Below are positions 35,361 to 43,630 of a stretch of DNA of 64,000 nucleotides, one piece after another. The translations under genes and the position numbers were made by a program. Every line of letters begins with the position of its first letter. Position 1 is the stretch's first letter. The notes below the pieces were generated by a model. That model ran no database searches. It saw nothing but the letters and a program-made list of their open reading frames with translations, and was not told the origin of the DNA. This DNA comes from an uncultured Sediminibacterium sp. (GTDB taxonomy: Bacteria > Bacteroidota > Bacteroidia > Chitinophagales > Chitinophagaceae), in NCBI RefSeq assembly GCF_946481145.1, contig NZ_CAMLMJ010000001.1:62001-126000 (forward strand), given 5' to 3'.

Positions 35361-36131
35361 ATGCGAGTTATATCCTACAATGTTAATGGCATAAGGGCCG
35401 CTATGAAAAAAGGATTTACAGACTGGCTGGCAACTGACCCTGCAGATATCATTTGTTTACAGGAAACAAAAGCCACGAAAGAAGATGCCGATGTTGCTGC
35501 GATAGAAAAACTTGGCTATGAGACTTTCTGGTTCTCCGCTCAAAAAAAAGGATACAGTGGCGTAGCCATTTTTACAAAGATTAAACCCGATAAAGTGCTT
35601 TATGGAAATGGCATTGAGCAAAGTGATTTTGAAGGAAGGGTGATTCGTGCGGATTTTGGAGACATTACATTGATAAATGCCTATTTCCCCTCTGGTACAA
35701 GTGGCGATGAAAGGCAGACTTATAAATACCAATGGCTGGATGAGTTCTTTGCATATGTACAGGCTTTACGTAAAACCAGAAAAAAATTAATTGTAACTGG
35801 TGATTATAATATAGCGCATACCGAAACGGATATCCATGATCCAAAGGGAAATAAAAAGTCTTCCGGTTTCTTACCCGAAGAAAGGGCCTGGATGGATATG
35901 TTTCTGTCGAATAAGTGGACAGACAGCTTCCGTTTCCTTAATCCGGAAGCTAAAGGGGCGTATTCCTGGTGGAGCCAGCGATTCCCGTCTGTGCGCTTAC
36001 AGAATAAGGGCTGGAGAATTGATTATATCAGTATTACCGACAACCTTAATAATCAGTTGAAAGAAGCCGCTATTTACCCGGATGTAAAACACAGCGATCA
36101 TTGTCCGATTTATGCTGCTTTTACCGTTTAA
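35361..36131 (+). CDS. xth: Exodeoxyribonuclease III / AP endonuclease
   Basis: Exonuclease III-type enzyme of 256 residues for base-excision repair. Family motifs are MRVISYNVNGIRAAMKKG, LQETKA, GYSGVAIF, GRVIRADFG, INAYFPSG, GDYNIAHTE, WWSQR and the terminal DHCPI with catalytic His. The frame extends upstream to 35325 inside the preceding gene; the ATG at 35361 is the family start. Confidence 0.95.
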   Translation: MRVISYNVNGIRAAMKKGFTDWLATDPADIICLQETKATKEDADVAAIEKLGYETFWFSAQKKGYSGVAIFTKIKPDKVLYGNGIEQSDFEGRVIRADFGDITLINAYFPSGTSGDERQTYKYQWLDEFFAYVQALRKTRKKLIVTGDYNIAHTETDIHDPKGNKKSSGFLPEERAWMDMFLSNKWTDSFRFLNPEAKGAYSWWSQRFPSVRLQNKGWRIDYISITDNLNNQLKEAAIYPDVKHSDHCPIYAAFTV

Positions 36132-36151
36132 TAGAAATAAACTACTTTTTC

Positions 36152-36457
36152 ATGTATATCTATAATGTTACCATACAGTTGGCCTGGCCAATACATGAGC
36201 GCTGGGTTAACTGGATGAAATCGAAGCATATACCAGAAGTAATGGAAACCGGTTGTTTTTCTGAGTTTCGGTTTGTGCGTGTATTGGAAGTAGATGAAAC
36301 TGAGGGACCAACCTATGCTACCCAATACTTTGCTCCCAGCAAAGAAGCTTATGATCGGTATATTGAAGAGTTTGCCGCTGCATTAAGGCAGGATGCACTG
36401 AATGAATGGGGCAACCAATTTGTTGGTTTTCGCTCCCTTATGCAAGTTGTGAATTGA
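36152..36457 (+). CDS. DUF4286 family protein
   Basis: A 101-residue soluble protein. YIYNVTIQLAWPIHERWVNWM and YATQYFAPSKEAYDRYIEEFA match DUF4286, a ferredoxin-like dimeric alpha/beta fold without known function. It starts 20 bp after xth and may share its transcript. The frame extends into xth to 36101; the ATG at 36152 is the likely start. Confidence 0.88.
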   Translation: MYIYNVTIQLAWPIHERWVNWMKSKHIPEVMETGCFSEFRFVRVLEVDETEGPTYATQYFAPSKEAYDRYIEEFAAALRQDALNEWGNQFVGFRSLMQVVN

Positions 36458-36754
36458 GTGTGGATAGTTTTGCAAAATCATTTTGTCAATCACAAAACTT
36501 CGCTATATTGTCCTGAAACCCGCTACGGTATTGATTTTCAGCGAATATTCTCTGAAAGCATTGAAAATAAAGGGTTTCAGCGGTTTATTGCAACTAAAGT
36601 TTAACCACCCGATTTTGCATAATCGGCTGAAATCCTTTACCGGGCAGGGTTTTATGCATTCAGAAAATATTTCTAAAGTTGGAAAAATATTTTGCTGTTT
36701 GCCAAAAGCCAATAAATTTGTTTCTCTTATTAAAACACATCTAAAAACACATCT
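36458..36754. other. Upstream region of the HU gene
   Basis: A 297-bp stretch without a credible gene; the 91-codon frame at 36483 has no protein features. It ends with a well-formed promoter for the HU gene: TAAATTTG at 36713-36720 and an upstream TTTG. A TTTCAGC/GCTGAAA pair (about 36573 and 36627) can form a weak hairpin. Confidence 0.5.
36713..36720 (+). promoter_or_regulatory. TAnnTTTG promoter -7 element of the HU gene
   Basis: TAAATTTG matches exactly, 34 nt before the ATG. The same sequence and spacing occur before sod (62268). Confidence 0.65.
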
Positions 36755-37024
36755 ATGAACAAAGCTGAATTGATCGCACAACTCGCAGAAGATGCAGGTA
36801 TTACAAAAACACAAGCAAATGCTGCTTTAGATTCTTTTGTTGATACAGTAACCAAAACCCTGAAAAAAGGTGATAAAGTTACACTGGTAGGTTTCGGTAC
36901 TTTCTCTGTATCTAAGCGCGCTGCTCGTACAGGTCGTAACCCACAAACTGGTGAGACTATCAAAATCAAAGCTAAAAAAGTTGCCCGCTTCAAAGCTGGT
37001 AAAGAACTGAGCGCTAAGATCTAA
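36755..37024 (+). CDS. hup: HU-family DNA-binding protein
   Basis: Nucleoid protein of 89 residues that bends DNA as a dimer. The start [15 protein letters not shown], the beta-arm [22 protein letters not shown] and terminal [10 protein letters not shown] are canonical. It is monocistronic with a TAAATTTG promoter and a strong terminator, and its codon use (many AAA, GCT, CGT) suggests high expression. Confidence 0.97.
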   Translation: MNKAELIAQLAEDAGITKTQANAALDSFVDTVTKTLKKGDKVTLVGFGTFSVSKRAARTGRNPQTGETIKIKAKKVARFKAGKELSAKI

Positions 37025-37046
37025 TCTGGGCTCATTAAAAGAATTG

Positions 37047-37072
37047 AACCCCGCTTTCGCGGGGTTTTTCTA
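37047..37072 (+). terminator. Rho-independent terminator of the HU gene
   Basis: AACCCCGC and GCGGGGTT pair around a short TTTC loop and are followed by further T, 23 bp after the HU stop. Confidence 0.9.
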
Positions 37073-37078
37073 TTTTTG
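37071..37078 (+). promoter_or_regulatory. TAnnTTTG promoter -7 element of the Thx gene
   Basis: TATTTTTG begins at the end of the HU terminator T run and lies 35 nt before the Thx ATG, the same spacing as for HU and sod. Confidence 0.6.
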
Positions 37079-37113
37079 CTCCTCACTATTATTCATTCTT
37101 AAATAACTGTACC

Positions 37114-37239
37114 ATGGGTAGAGGCGATAAAAAAACCGCAAAAGGTAAAAGATTTAAAGGGTCATTTGGCAAAAGCCGCCCTGCAAACGCTAAAGCAACT
37201 GCAGTAAAAGCAAAAAAAGCAGCAGCGAAAGCTTCTTAG
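37114..37239 (+). CDS. Small ribosomal subunit protein bTHX
   Basis: A 41-residue, strongly basic protein: MGRGDKKTAKGKRFKGSFGK then SRPANAKATAVKAKKAA. This is the bacterial Thx family, a small 30S protein first known from Thermus and widespread in Bacteroidota. The open frame is short, but the sequence match, the basic composition and its own promoter make it secure. The inverted repeat at 37248 follows 8 bp after the stop. Confidence 0.93.
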   Translation: MGRGDKKTAKGKRFKGSFGKSRPANAKATAVKAKKAAAKAS

Positions 37240-37247
37240 GAATGTCT

Positions 37248-37306
37248 GATGTCGGATCGCTGATGTCGGATGTGTCTTTCAAATCCGACATCAGCGATCC
37301 GACATC
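37248..37306. repeat. Perfect 24-bp inverted repeat between convergent stop codons
   Basis: Left arm 37248-37271 and right arm 37283-37306 are exact complements, each made of the word GATGTCGGAT-CGCT repeated; the loop is 11 nt. The right arm ends immediately before the stop codon of the aminotransferase at 37307. Probably a bidirectional terminator, but without T tracts. Confidence 0.9.
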
Positions 37307-38602
37307 CTACATTTTCTTCTTTGCAGTTTCTTCCAGCGCAAACACCAGCTTATCAAGATCCTGTAATTTGGTGTACACATGAGGTGTTACGCGCACACAA
37401 CTGATATTTTCCCAGACAATTCCTACTGTGTGTATTTTATAGGTATTAAACAATGCCTGATCTAGTTGTGCTGGTGTCATTCCATCAACAGATACCCCGC
37501 AAATAGCACATGAATACTCAGGCTTGAATGAGGTATGGATTTTTACTCCAGGAATTTTAGCGGCTTTTTCGGCCCAATAGTTTTTGAGGTAGCGGATACG
37601 TTCTTCTTTTCTTTTAGGTCCGATAGCATTGTGAAAGTTCAATGCCTCACCGATCCCCTGTTCAATAGGAAAGCTTCTGGTACCAAGGGTTTCAAACTTT
37701 CTGATATCACTGCTTCTTGGTTTGTCGTTACAAACCAGTGGCCAGATTTTTTCAATTTTTTCTTTTTTGATCCACAGCATCCCACTTCCAATCGGGGCGC
37801 TCAGAAATTTATGTAAACTGGTACCAAAATAGTCACATTCAAGATCCGGTATCTTAAAATCCAGTAGTCCAAATGAGTGTGCCCCATCCACAACAACTTC
37901 GATGCCTCTTCTATGCGCCATTTGCGCAATTTTTTTTACCGGCAAAATCTGACCGATCCAGTTGATGATATGGGTGAGGTGAAGGATTTTTGTTTTAGGA
38001 GTAATCGCTTTCTCAAAAGCGGCCACAATTGTTTCATCGTTCTCAATCGGAAAATCAAAATTCAACTGGGTGTAAACGATTCCTTCTCTTAAAGCACGCT
38101 GACGCCAGGCTTGAATCATATTGGGATAATCCTGCTTGGTTCCAATTACTTCATCACCCGCTTTTAAATCAATTCCATAAATGACAGTATTCAATGCCTC
38201 GGTAGCGTTTCTGTTAATCGTTATTTCTTCCGGAGTGCATCCTGCAAGGGTTGCCAGCTTATACCGAAGCGGCTCCCTCCCCTGGTCCAAAATGCGCCAC
38301 ATATAATAAGAGGGCCCTTCATTCGATAATTTATTAAACCGCTCAACTGCTTCCTGCACCACCCTTGGGGAAGGACTAACACCCCCATTATTCAGGTTTA
38401 TCAGGTTTGGGTTTACGGTAAACCCTTGCTGAATAACACTCCAGTAATCTTCATCTGAAGCAATTTCCCCAGCCGATAAAGCAGCAACCCTGTTTTGGGC
38501 AGCTTCCCATTCGGCAGCATGTAACTGCTGAAAAAGACTATTCGCTGAAAAAGCTCCGGCCAGCAGTCCCACCCGCTGTAAAAAACGACGACGTTGTTCC
38601 AT
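37307..38602 (-). CDS. Class V aminotransferase-fold PLP enzyme, exported
   Basis: A 431-residue PLP enzyme of the aminotransferase class V / isopenicillin N epimerase-like group. The N-terminus MEQRRRFLQRVGLLAGAFSA is a twin-arginine signal, so folded holoenzyme is probably exported. Motifs: NLNNGGVSPSP, RNATEALNTVIYG, DGAHSFG (Asp contacting PLP) and TSLHKFLSAPIGSG with the likely Schiff-base Lys. Substrate unknown. Confidence 0.9.
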   Translation of the reverse strand: MEQRRRFLQRVGLLAGAFSANSLFQQLHAAEWEAAQNRVAALSAGEIASDEDYWSVIQQGFTVNPNLINLNNGGVSPSPRVVQEAVERFNKLSNEGPSYYMWRILDQGREPLRYKLATLAGCTPEEITINRNATEALNTVIYGIDLKAGDEVIGTKQDYPNMIQAWRQRALREGIVYTQLNFDFPIENDETIVAAFEKAITPKTKILHLTHIINWIGQILPVKKIAQMAHRRGIEVVVDGAHSFGLLDFKIPDLECDYFGTSLHKFLSAPIGSGMLWIKKEKIEKIWPLVCNDKPRSSDIRKFETLGTRSFPIEQGIGEALNFHNAIGPKRKEERIRYLKNYWAEKAAKIPGVKIHTSFKPEYSCAICGVSVDGMTPAQLDQALFNTYKIHTVGIVWENISCVRVTPHVYTKLQDLDKLVFALEETAKKKM

Positions 38603-38632
38603 GGAATCAGGTTAAGGAAGAAAGATATGAAA

Positions 38633-38755
38633 AACAGAGGAACAGAGAAATAAGGAACAGAGAAATAAGAAATAAGGAATAAGAAATGAGAAAGTAAAGC
38701 GCCTGTCTTCTCACTTTGGACATTTCTCTGTTCCTTATTTCTCTGTTCTTCTGTT
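38633..38755. repeat. AACAGAGAAATAAGG-type inverted repeat in a divergent gap
   Basis: 34-nt arms (38633-38666 and 38722-38755) with one mismatch, words AACAGAGAAAT, AAGGAAC. Other copies are at 51450 and 63657. This copy is upstream of both flanking genes, so it cannot be a terminator for either. Confidence 0.85.
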
Positions 38756-38769
38756 CTTTTCCTATTCAG

Positions 38770-38777
38770 TATCTTTG
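38770..38777 (+). promoter_or_regulatory. TAnnTTTG promoter -7 element
   Basis: TATCTTTG, 16 nt before the ATG at 38794 and 14 nt after the right arm of the repeat. Confidence 0.6.
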
Positions 38778-38793
38778 TATAAACATTCCGGTT

Positions 38794-39039
38794 ATGGCGC
38801 AGGTATTTAAGATGGTGATTTGTGTGGGTTTGTTGCTGCTGATCAGTCAGTTATCTATGGCGCAGTGTTCGATCTGTACCAAAACGGCTTCACAATTGGG
38901 TGAAGGCCCGGCCAAAGCATTGAATTCTGCCATCATTTACCTGGCAGGTGCCCCATTGGCCATTATGGGTTATATCGGATGGAGATGGTGGAAGCGTGAA
39001 AAAGAAGTATCGGCACACGAAATGGAAAACAAGTCATAA
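38794..39039 (+). CDS. Small membrane protein, unknown
   Basis: An 81-residue protein with an N-terminal signal-like segment (VFKMVICVGLLLLISQLSMAQ) followed by CSICTK (a CxxC), then a second hydrophobic stretch IYLAGAPLAIMGYIGWRWW and a charged tail. No domain recognised. The frame extends upstream to 38716 through the repeat; the ATG at 38794 after the -7 box is preferred. The following glycosyltransferase starts 15 bp later. Confidence 0.75.
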   Translation: MAQVFKMVICVGLLLLISQLSMAQCSICTKTASQLGEGPAKALNSAIIYLAGAPLAIMGYIGWRWWKREKEVSAHEMENKS

Positions 39040-39054
39040 TCCCCCTCAAAATTC

Positions 39055-39906
39055 ATGGATCAAACAAATCCCCTGGTATCGGTAGTTATTCCATGCTATA
39101 ATCATGGGGCATATATACAAGAGGCTTTAGATAGTATTGAAATTGATAAAATAAATTACCCGGTAGAAATCATCATTGTTGACGACGGATCCACCGATCA
39201 GCCCACTTTACAAAAACTCGAAGCACTAAAAACAGCCGGATACCAGGTTATTTTTCAAACAAATGGGGGTCCAGCCAGCGCAAGGAATACAGGTGTTAAA
39301 GCATCAAAAGGAACTTATATTTTACCGCTTGATGCCGATAATAAAATAACCCCCGATTATATTAATAAGGCCATCCCAATTCTAACCGAAAAAGCGGTTG
39401 ACATTGTGTATGCAAGACCCATATTTTTTGGCGATTTATCGCAACGAAAGAGACAATATAAAGTCAGGAAATATGATGACCTGAATATTGTAACGGGCAA
39501 TTTTGCTGATGCCTGTGCTGTTTATAAGAAAACCGTTTGGGAAAAGAATGGTGGTTACGATACATATATACCCTTTTATGGTTTTGAAGATTGGGAGTTC
39601 TGGATCAATGCAGCTTCTAATGGATTTCATTTTTACTTCCTGGATGAAAAACTTTTCTATTATAGAATTGTAGCTAATTCTGTCATTACCGGATATAATC
39701 AGGAAGAGCGGATAACCCTCAATAAGCAGTATATCGCTAAAAAACATTCGGATTTCTATCTGCAAAAGCTAATTCGCTTATCATACATAAAAGAGCGTTA
39801 TGAGGTAGATATCATGCGGTTCATCATTACCCCAATTCTCTACCCACTCTATTTATTAAAAATCATTGATTCACCTATTGCAAGGTCCAGGAAAAAGTTT
39901 CGCTGA
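39055..39906 (+). CDS. Family 2 glycosyltransferase
   Basis: A 283-residue inverting glycosyltransferase of the GT-A fold. It begins VSVVIPCYNHGAYIQEALDSI, with IIVDDGSTDQP and PLDADNKI (DxD-like metal site). Later IPFYGFEDWEFWI fits the family's acceptor region. It probably adds a sugar to a lipid-linked surface polysaccharide; it opens a group of such genes. Specificity is not predictable. Confidence 0.92.
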   Translation: MDQTNPLVSVVIPCYNHGAYIQEALDSIEIDKINYPVEIIIVDDGSTDQPTLQKLEALKTAGYQVIFQTNGGPASARNTGVKASKGTYILPLDADNKITPDYINKAIPILTEKAVDIVYARPIFFGDLSQRKRQYKVRKYDDLNIVTGNFADACAVYKKTVWEKNGGYDTYIPFYGFEDWEFWINAASNGFHFYFLDEKLFYYRIVANSVITGYNQEERITLNKQYIAKKHSDFYLQKLIRLSYIKERYEVDIMRFIITPILYPLYLLKIIDSPIARSRKKFR

Positions 39907-39943
39907 TAGCATATTATCAAACGCATTAATTGCAAGGCTGCAC

Positions 39944-40675
39944 ATGGATAAGAAACAAATTGAAAAAGTATACATCAAGCCAACCCTTAAGTTGGGTTAT
40001 GGATATTATCTTATCCAACGCTCACTCATAGAAGCCGTGCAGGACCTTAAAGGAAAAATCGGCGGTAAAGTACTCGACCTGGGTTGCGGTGTAATGCCAT
40101 ACCGCGACTTTCTGATGGAGTCGGGAAAAATTGAGCAGTATACTGGAATGGATCTGCAATATTCAAACTACCATAATAAAGTCGTTCCTGATATGTATTG
40201 GGATGGATATACCATTCCACTCGAAGATGCATCCATAGATTGGATCATTGTAACAGAATTCCTGGAACATTATTATGATACGGATGCTATTTTAAAAGAA
40301 ATGCATCGTGTGTTAAAACCAGGGGGCAGCATCTTCTTTTCTGTTCCATTTATTTATTCTTTACATGAGGTTCCGCATGATCATCATCGCTTTACCCCAT
40401 ATGCCCTCACCAATCATTTTACCAATACCGGATTCTCAAGTCACTCCATTTATCCAAGAGGAGGATTTAATTACAGTCTGATCATAATGATGAGTTTATG
40501 GGCCAAACAAGCTGGCAGTAAGGGATTCATTAGATTAGTTGTGAAATTTTTCTTATTCTGTTTCCATAAACACTTAATAAGAAATGATAAAAAGTATGCT
40601 ACTTATAATAAAGGGTATACCAGTTTCGAAAACCATACCATGCCTTCCGGCTTGTGGGGCTATGCTACTAAGTAA
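39944..40675 (+). CDS. SAM-dependent methyltransferase
   Basis: A 243-residue class I methyltransferase: KVLDLGCGVMPYRDFL is the SAM-binding loop, and DWIIVTEFLEHYYD and VLKPGGSIFFSVPF follow in order. The frame is open to 39866 inside the preceding gene, but the ATG at 39944 (MDKKQIEKVY) removes the overlap. Likely substrate: a sugar or lipid intermediate of the same glycan pathway, by neighbourhood. Confidence 0.9.
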   Translation: MDKKQIEKVYIKPTLKLGYGYYLIQRSLIEAVQDLKGKIGGKVLDLGCGVMPYRDFLMESGKIEQYTGMDLQYSNYHNKVVPDMYWDGYTIPLEDASIDWIIVTEFLEHYYDTDAILKEMHRVLKPGGSIFFSVPFIYSLHEVPHDHHRFTPYALTNHFTNTGFSSHSIYPRGGFNYSLIIMMSLWAKQAGSKGFIRLVVKFFLFCFHKHLIRNDKKYATYNKGYTSFENHTMPSGLWGYATK

Positions 40676-41737
40676 TCAATAAAAGGAACGATAAATTTCC
40701 AGGTACTTTTCTGCAGCGGTGCGCCAGTTAAACTGTTGAGCGTGTTGAATTATTGCTGCTGCATTATTATTCTGTTTATAAGCAGCAAGTCCTTTATGCA
40801 ACACTTCCTGCATAGACTCCTGTTCAAATCCGGAAAAATAAAAAGCATGTTCGCCACCTATCTCTGGCAGACTCGTATGTGTTGATAAAAAAACAGGTTT
40901 GCCAAATGCCATTGCCTCAATTACAGGCAATCCAAAACCTTCTGCAATAGATGGAAAAACAAAGGCGCTGCAATGTTTATAATACCATTGTTTGTCGTTT
41001 TCGGAAATAGCACCAACAAAATGCACCCGATCAGAAACCCCTAAACGGGTGGCTTCTGCCATAATTACCTGCTGGTAATTTTTATCTTGTACAACTCCTG
41101 CTATCAAAAGCTCAAATGTATTGTTTACCAATAGTTGTGGAAGTACATGGAAATTCTTTTTCTCTGTAATGGTACCAATGGTAAATAAAAATGGATGTTG
41201 GGGAGCATGTTCAGGTGCAAGCAGCTTAGGTATCGGGGTAATATTGCATCCATTATAAATTACCGAGACGGGTGTATTTGCAATATCAATATGTTCTTTC
41301 AAATCATTCAATACATAATTCGAAATAGCAACCACATGATCTGCTTTATTTATTTTCTGTTGCAACCGTTTAAGATATGCATGTTGCTTTGCGTGATTTT
41401 TAAGGTTTCCTTTCAGAAAATTCAGGTCATGAATAGTAAGCACAACAGGTATTTTACCATTTTGGGGTTGGTACATACTATCCTGGTGAGTAGTATGCCA
41501 AACATTGTACTTTTTCACTGATGGCAAAAAAATCTTGTGAAGGGGTTGTTGCAGGAGGTATTTTTCATTCGGCCCAAAAATTCCCTTATTCGTTTTGTCG
41601 GTATAAAACACCAATGATTCTTCCGGAAGTTTCATATACAACAATGCCTGTCCGAGGTGCAAGCAGAAATGATACAATCCTGTATGGTTGTATTTCATTC
41701 TTTCACAATCCAGTATGATGGTTTTTACTACCCGCAT
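40676..41737 (-). CDS. Family 4 (GT-B) glycosyltransferase
   Basis: A 353-residue retaining glycosyltransferase. The C-terminal nucleotide-sugar domain has FTIGTITEKKNFHVL and FPSIAEGFGLPVIEAMAFGKP with the EX7E motif. The N-terminal half binds the acceptor. Its stop is adjacent to that of the convergent methyltransferase. It lies 19 bp downstream of the next family 2 enzyme on the same strand, so these two form an operon with meaB upstream. Confidence 0.93.
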   Translation of the reverse strand: MRVVKTIILDCERMKYNHTGLYHFCLHLGQALLYMKLPEESLVFYTDKTNKGIFGPNEKYLLQQPLHKIFLPSVKKYNVWHTTHQDSMYQPQNGKIPVVLTIHDLNFLKGNLKNHAKQHAYLKRLQQKINKADHVVAISNYVLNDLKEHIDIANTPVSVIYNGCNITPIPKLLAPEHAPQHPFLFTIGTITEKKNFHVLPQLLVNNTFELLIAGVVQDKNYQQVIMAEATRLGVSDRVHFVGAISENDKQWYYKHCSAFVFPSIAEGFGLPVIEAMAFGKPVFLSTHTSLPEIGGEHAFYFSGFEQESMQEVLHKGLAAYKQNNNAAAIIQHAQQFNWRTAAEKYLEIYRSFY

Positions 41738-41756
41738 AGTTGAAAGGACAAAACAT

Positions 41757-42713
41757 TTATTGAATGGTAAAAAACAATTTAATACAGTATAGCCATCTTC
41801 GCAACATGCTTCTTTGCTTATAGGCCATTATACGACGATTATAAGCAAAGAACAAAAACATTCGGTTAAAATTATTCAGCAAGGAAAAAGATGCATAATA
41901 TTTATCACAACGCCGGAGTATTTCTTTTTCCTGCTTCATCGATGCCGGGCATCTGTTATACATTAATCTTACCCTTTCTCTTATTGCTGAAAGATCTTTT
42001 GCTTTTTTAGTTCTTACCACCTGCTGCTGTTCTTCACCCTCCTGCACTTTTACGGCCCCGAAAACACTGCTATTATGTTGTCTGTAGTATACCAATGGTA
42101 TATCTAAGTACTTTATACCCTTGTACAAGGTGGCAACAAAACCTATCCAGTGATCATGTGGTATCATTGGCGCAAAGGGAACCGCATCTTTTATCAGGGA
42201 TGTTTTGATAAGCATTGCGTGTCCTGCAGCGGAATTTCCAACCAGAAAACTGATACAATCATTAAAATCGGCCAATCGTTTAATATCAGATAATTTTTTA
42301 CCGATAGGTTTATCCTGACCATCAATTAACAAGGAGTCTGCATAAACAATGGTTGATTCTCCAATAGCATCCAACAGTTTGCTGATTTTCTCCGGCATCC
42401 ATATATCATCCTGATCACTGGGAGCAACAAATGCACCTTTGGCCATGAGCAGCCCTTTTTCAAAATTTTTGATGTATCCCAGATTTTCTTTGTTCTGAAC
42501 CAGTTGTATCCGATCATCTTTCGCTGCAAATTCTTCCAGTTTACTTAGTGTCTGATCAGTTGATCCGTCATCAACAATAATAATTTCAAGGTTTGAATAT
42601 GTTTGTGAAAGTATGCTATTAACCTGTGCATCAATAAAAGCAGCTCCATTATAAGTAGCCATTACAACGGATACCAGTGGTGTGTTTGCTGTGTCTGCTA
42701 TGGGATTATTCAC
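41757..42713 (-). CDS. Family 2 glycosyltransferase
   Basis: A 318-residue GT-A enzyme. VSVVMATYNGAAFIDAQVNSI, IIVDDGSTDQTL, and PSDQDDIWMPEKI (metal-binding region of the rhamnosyltransferase-like subgroup) are clear; KTSLIKDAVPFAPMIPHDHWIGFVA follows. Probably transfers a deoxysugar or hexose in surface glycan synthesis. meaB lies 11 bp upstream. Confidence 0.92.
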   Translation of the reverse strand: MNNPIADTANTPLVSVVMATYNGAAFIDAQVNSILSQTYSNLEIIIVDDGSTDQTLSKLEEFAAKDDRIQLVQNKENLGYIKNFEKGLLMAKGAFVAPSDQDDIWMPEKISKLLDAIGESTIVYADSLLIDGQDKPIGKKLSDIKRLADFNDCISFLVGNSAAGHAMLIKTSLIKDAVPFAPMIPHDHWIGFVATLYKGIKYLDIPLVYYRQHNSSVFGAVKVQEGEEQQQVVRTKKAKDLSAIRERVRLMYNRCPASMKQEKEILRRCDKYYASFSLLNNFNRMFLFFAYNRRIMAYKQRSMLRRWLYCIKLFFTIQ

Positions 42714-42724
42714 TTATAACTGTA

Positions 42725-43624
42725 TTAAAGATACTGCTGGATAAAAGTAAATAAATTGAATTCACCTTTAGCAAGATTCGTTTCAATTGCATCTTTAATT
42801 GCCGATTTTTTAACACCTCGCATTTTCTCGCGTTGTATTAATTGATAGGCTCTTTCTGCCAGCAGCCATGCTTTTCGGGGTCTGGTTTGTTGTAATAAAG
42901 CATGTTCCTCTATTGCCTTCACCAATTCATCAATACCAGTTCTGGTTGATGCGATTGTTTTGATGATTGGCACCTGCCATTGAGTTTGGTTAAAAGTAGG
43001 TGCAAGCATCAACCGGAGATTTTTTACAAAATGATCTGCATCGGGTCTGTCGCTTTTATTCACCACGAAAATATCGGCTATCTCCATTAAACCAGCTTTC
43101 ATGGTTTGCACTTCATCCCCCGCTTCCGGTACCACCACCACAATCGTTGTATCTGCCAATCCGGCTATTTCTATTTCGCTTTGTCCAACCCCTACTGTTT
43201 CAACAATTATATGATCGAAACCCGCAGCCTGCATCAGTGCAGTAATATCAATGATATGCGGATGTAGTCCACCCAATGAACCCCTGGTAGCTAATGATCG
43301 GATAAATACATTGGGATGATTATACCATTCACTCATGCGTATCCTGTCGCCAAGTACCGCACCAAGATTAAATGGAGAAGATGGGTCAACACATAATACC
43401 CCTACTTTTTTGTTTTGTAAAACCCATGTGGCAATCAGTGCATCTACCAGCGTGCTCTTTCCTGCTCCTGGCGGACCTGTAATACCTGTTACTGAGGCAT
43501 GACCAGCAGGCAGTTCTGCAAGAAACTGTTCAAAGCCGGGCACTTCATTTTCTACACAAGAAATACTTCTTGCCAATGATCGCTGGTCGCCCTGTTTTAT
43601 GCCTATTAATAATTGCTGCCACAT
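42725..43624 (-). CDS. meaB: Methylmalonyl-CoA mutase-associated GTPase MeaB
   Basis: G3E-family GTPase of 299 residues (ArgK/MeaB) that protects and reloads the cobalamin of methylmalonyl-CoA mutase. P-loop GITGPPGAGKSTLVDAL, switch region VGVLCVDPSSPFNLGAVLGDRIRM, and NKSD (nucleotide specificity) are visible. The mutase genes are not in this window; instead meaB sits in the middle of glycosyltransferase genes, so the neighbourhood says nothing about its job. Confidence 0.95.
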   Translation of the reverse strand: MWQQLLIGIKQGDQRSLARSISCVENEVPGFEQFLAELPAGHASVTGITGPPGAGKSTLVDALIATWVLQNKKVGVLCVDPSSPFNLGAVLGDRIRMSEWYNHPNVFIRSLATRGSLGGLHPHIIDITALMQAAGFDHIIVETVGVGQSEIEIAGLADTTIVVVVPEAGDEVQTMKAGLMEIADIFVVNKSDRPDADHFVKNLRLMLAPTFNQTQWQVPIIKTIASTRTGIDELVKAIEEHALLQQTRPRKAWLLAERAYQLIQREKMRGVKKSAIKDAIETNLAKGEFNLFTFIQQYL

Positions 43625-43630
43625 AATGCT

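Noticed and set aside
36483..36758. 91-codon frame upstream of the HU gene
   Set aside because: It overlaps the HU promoter and start, and shows no similarity to any family I know.
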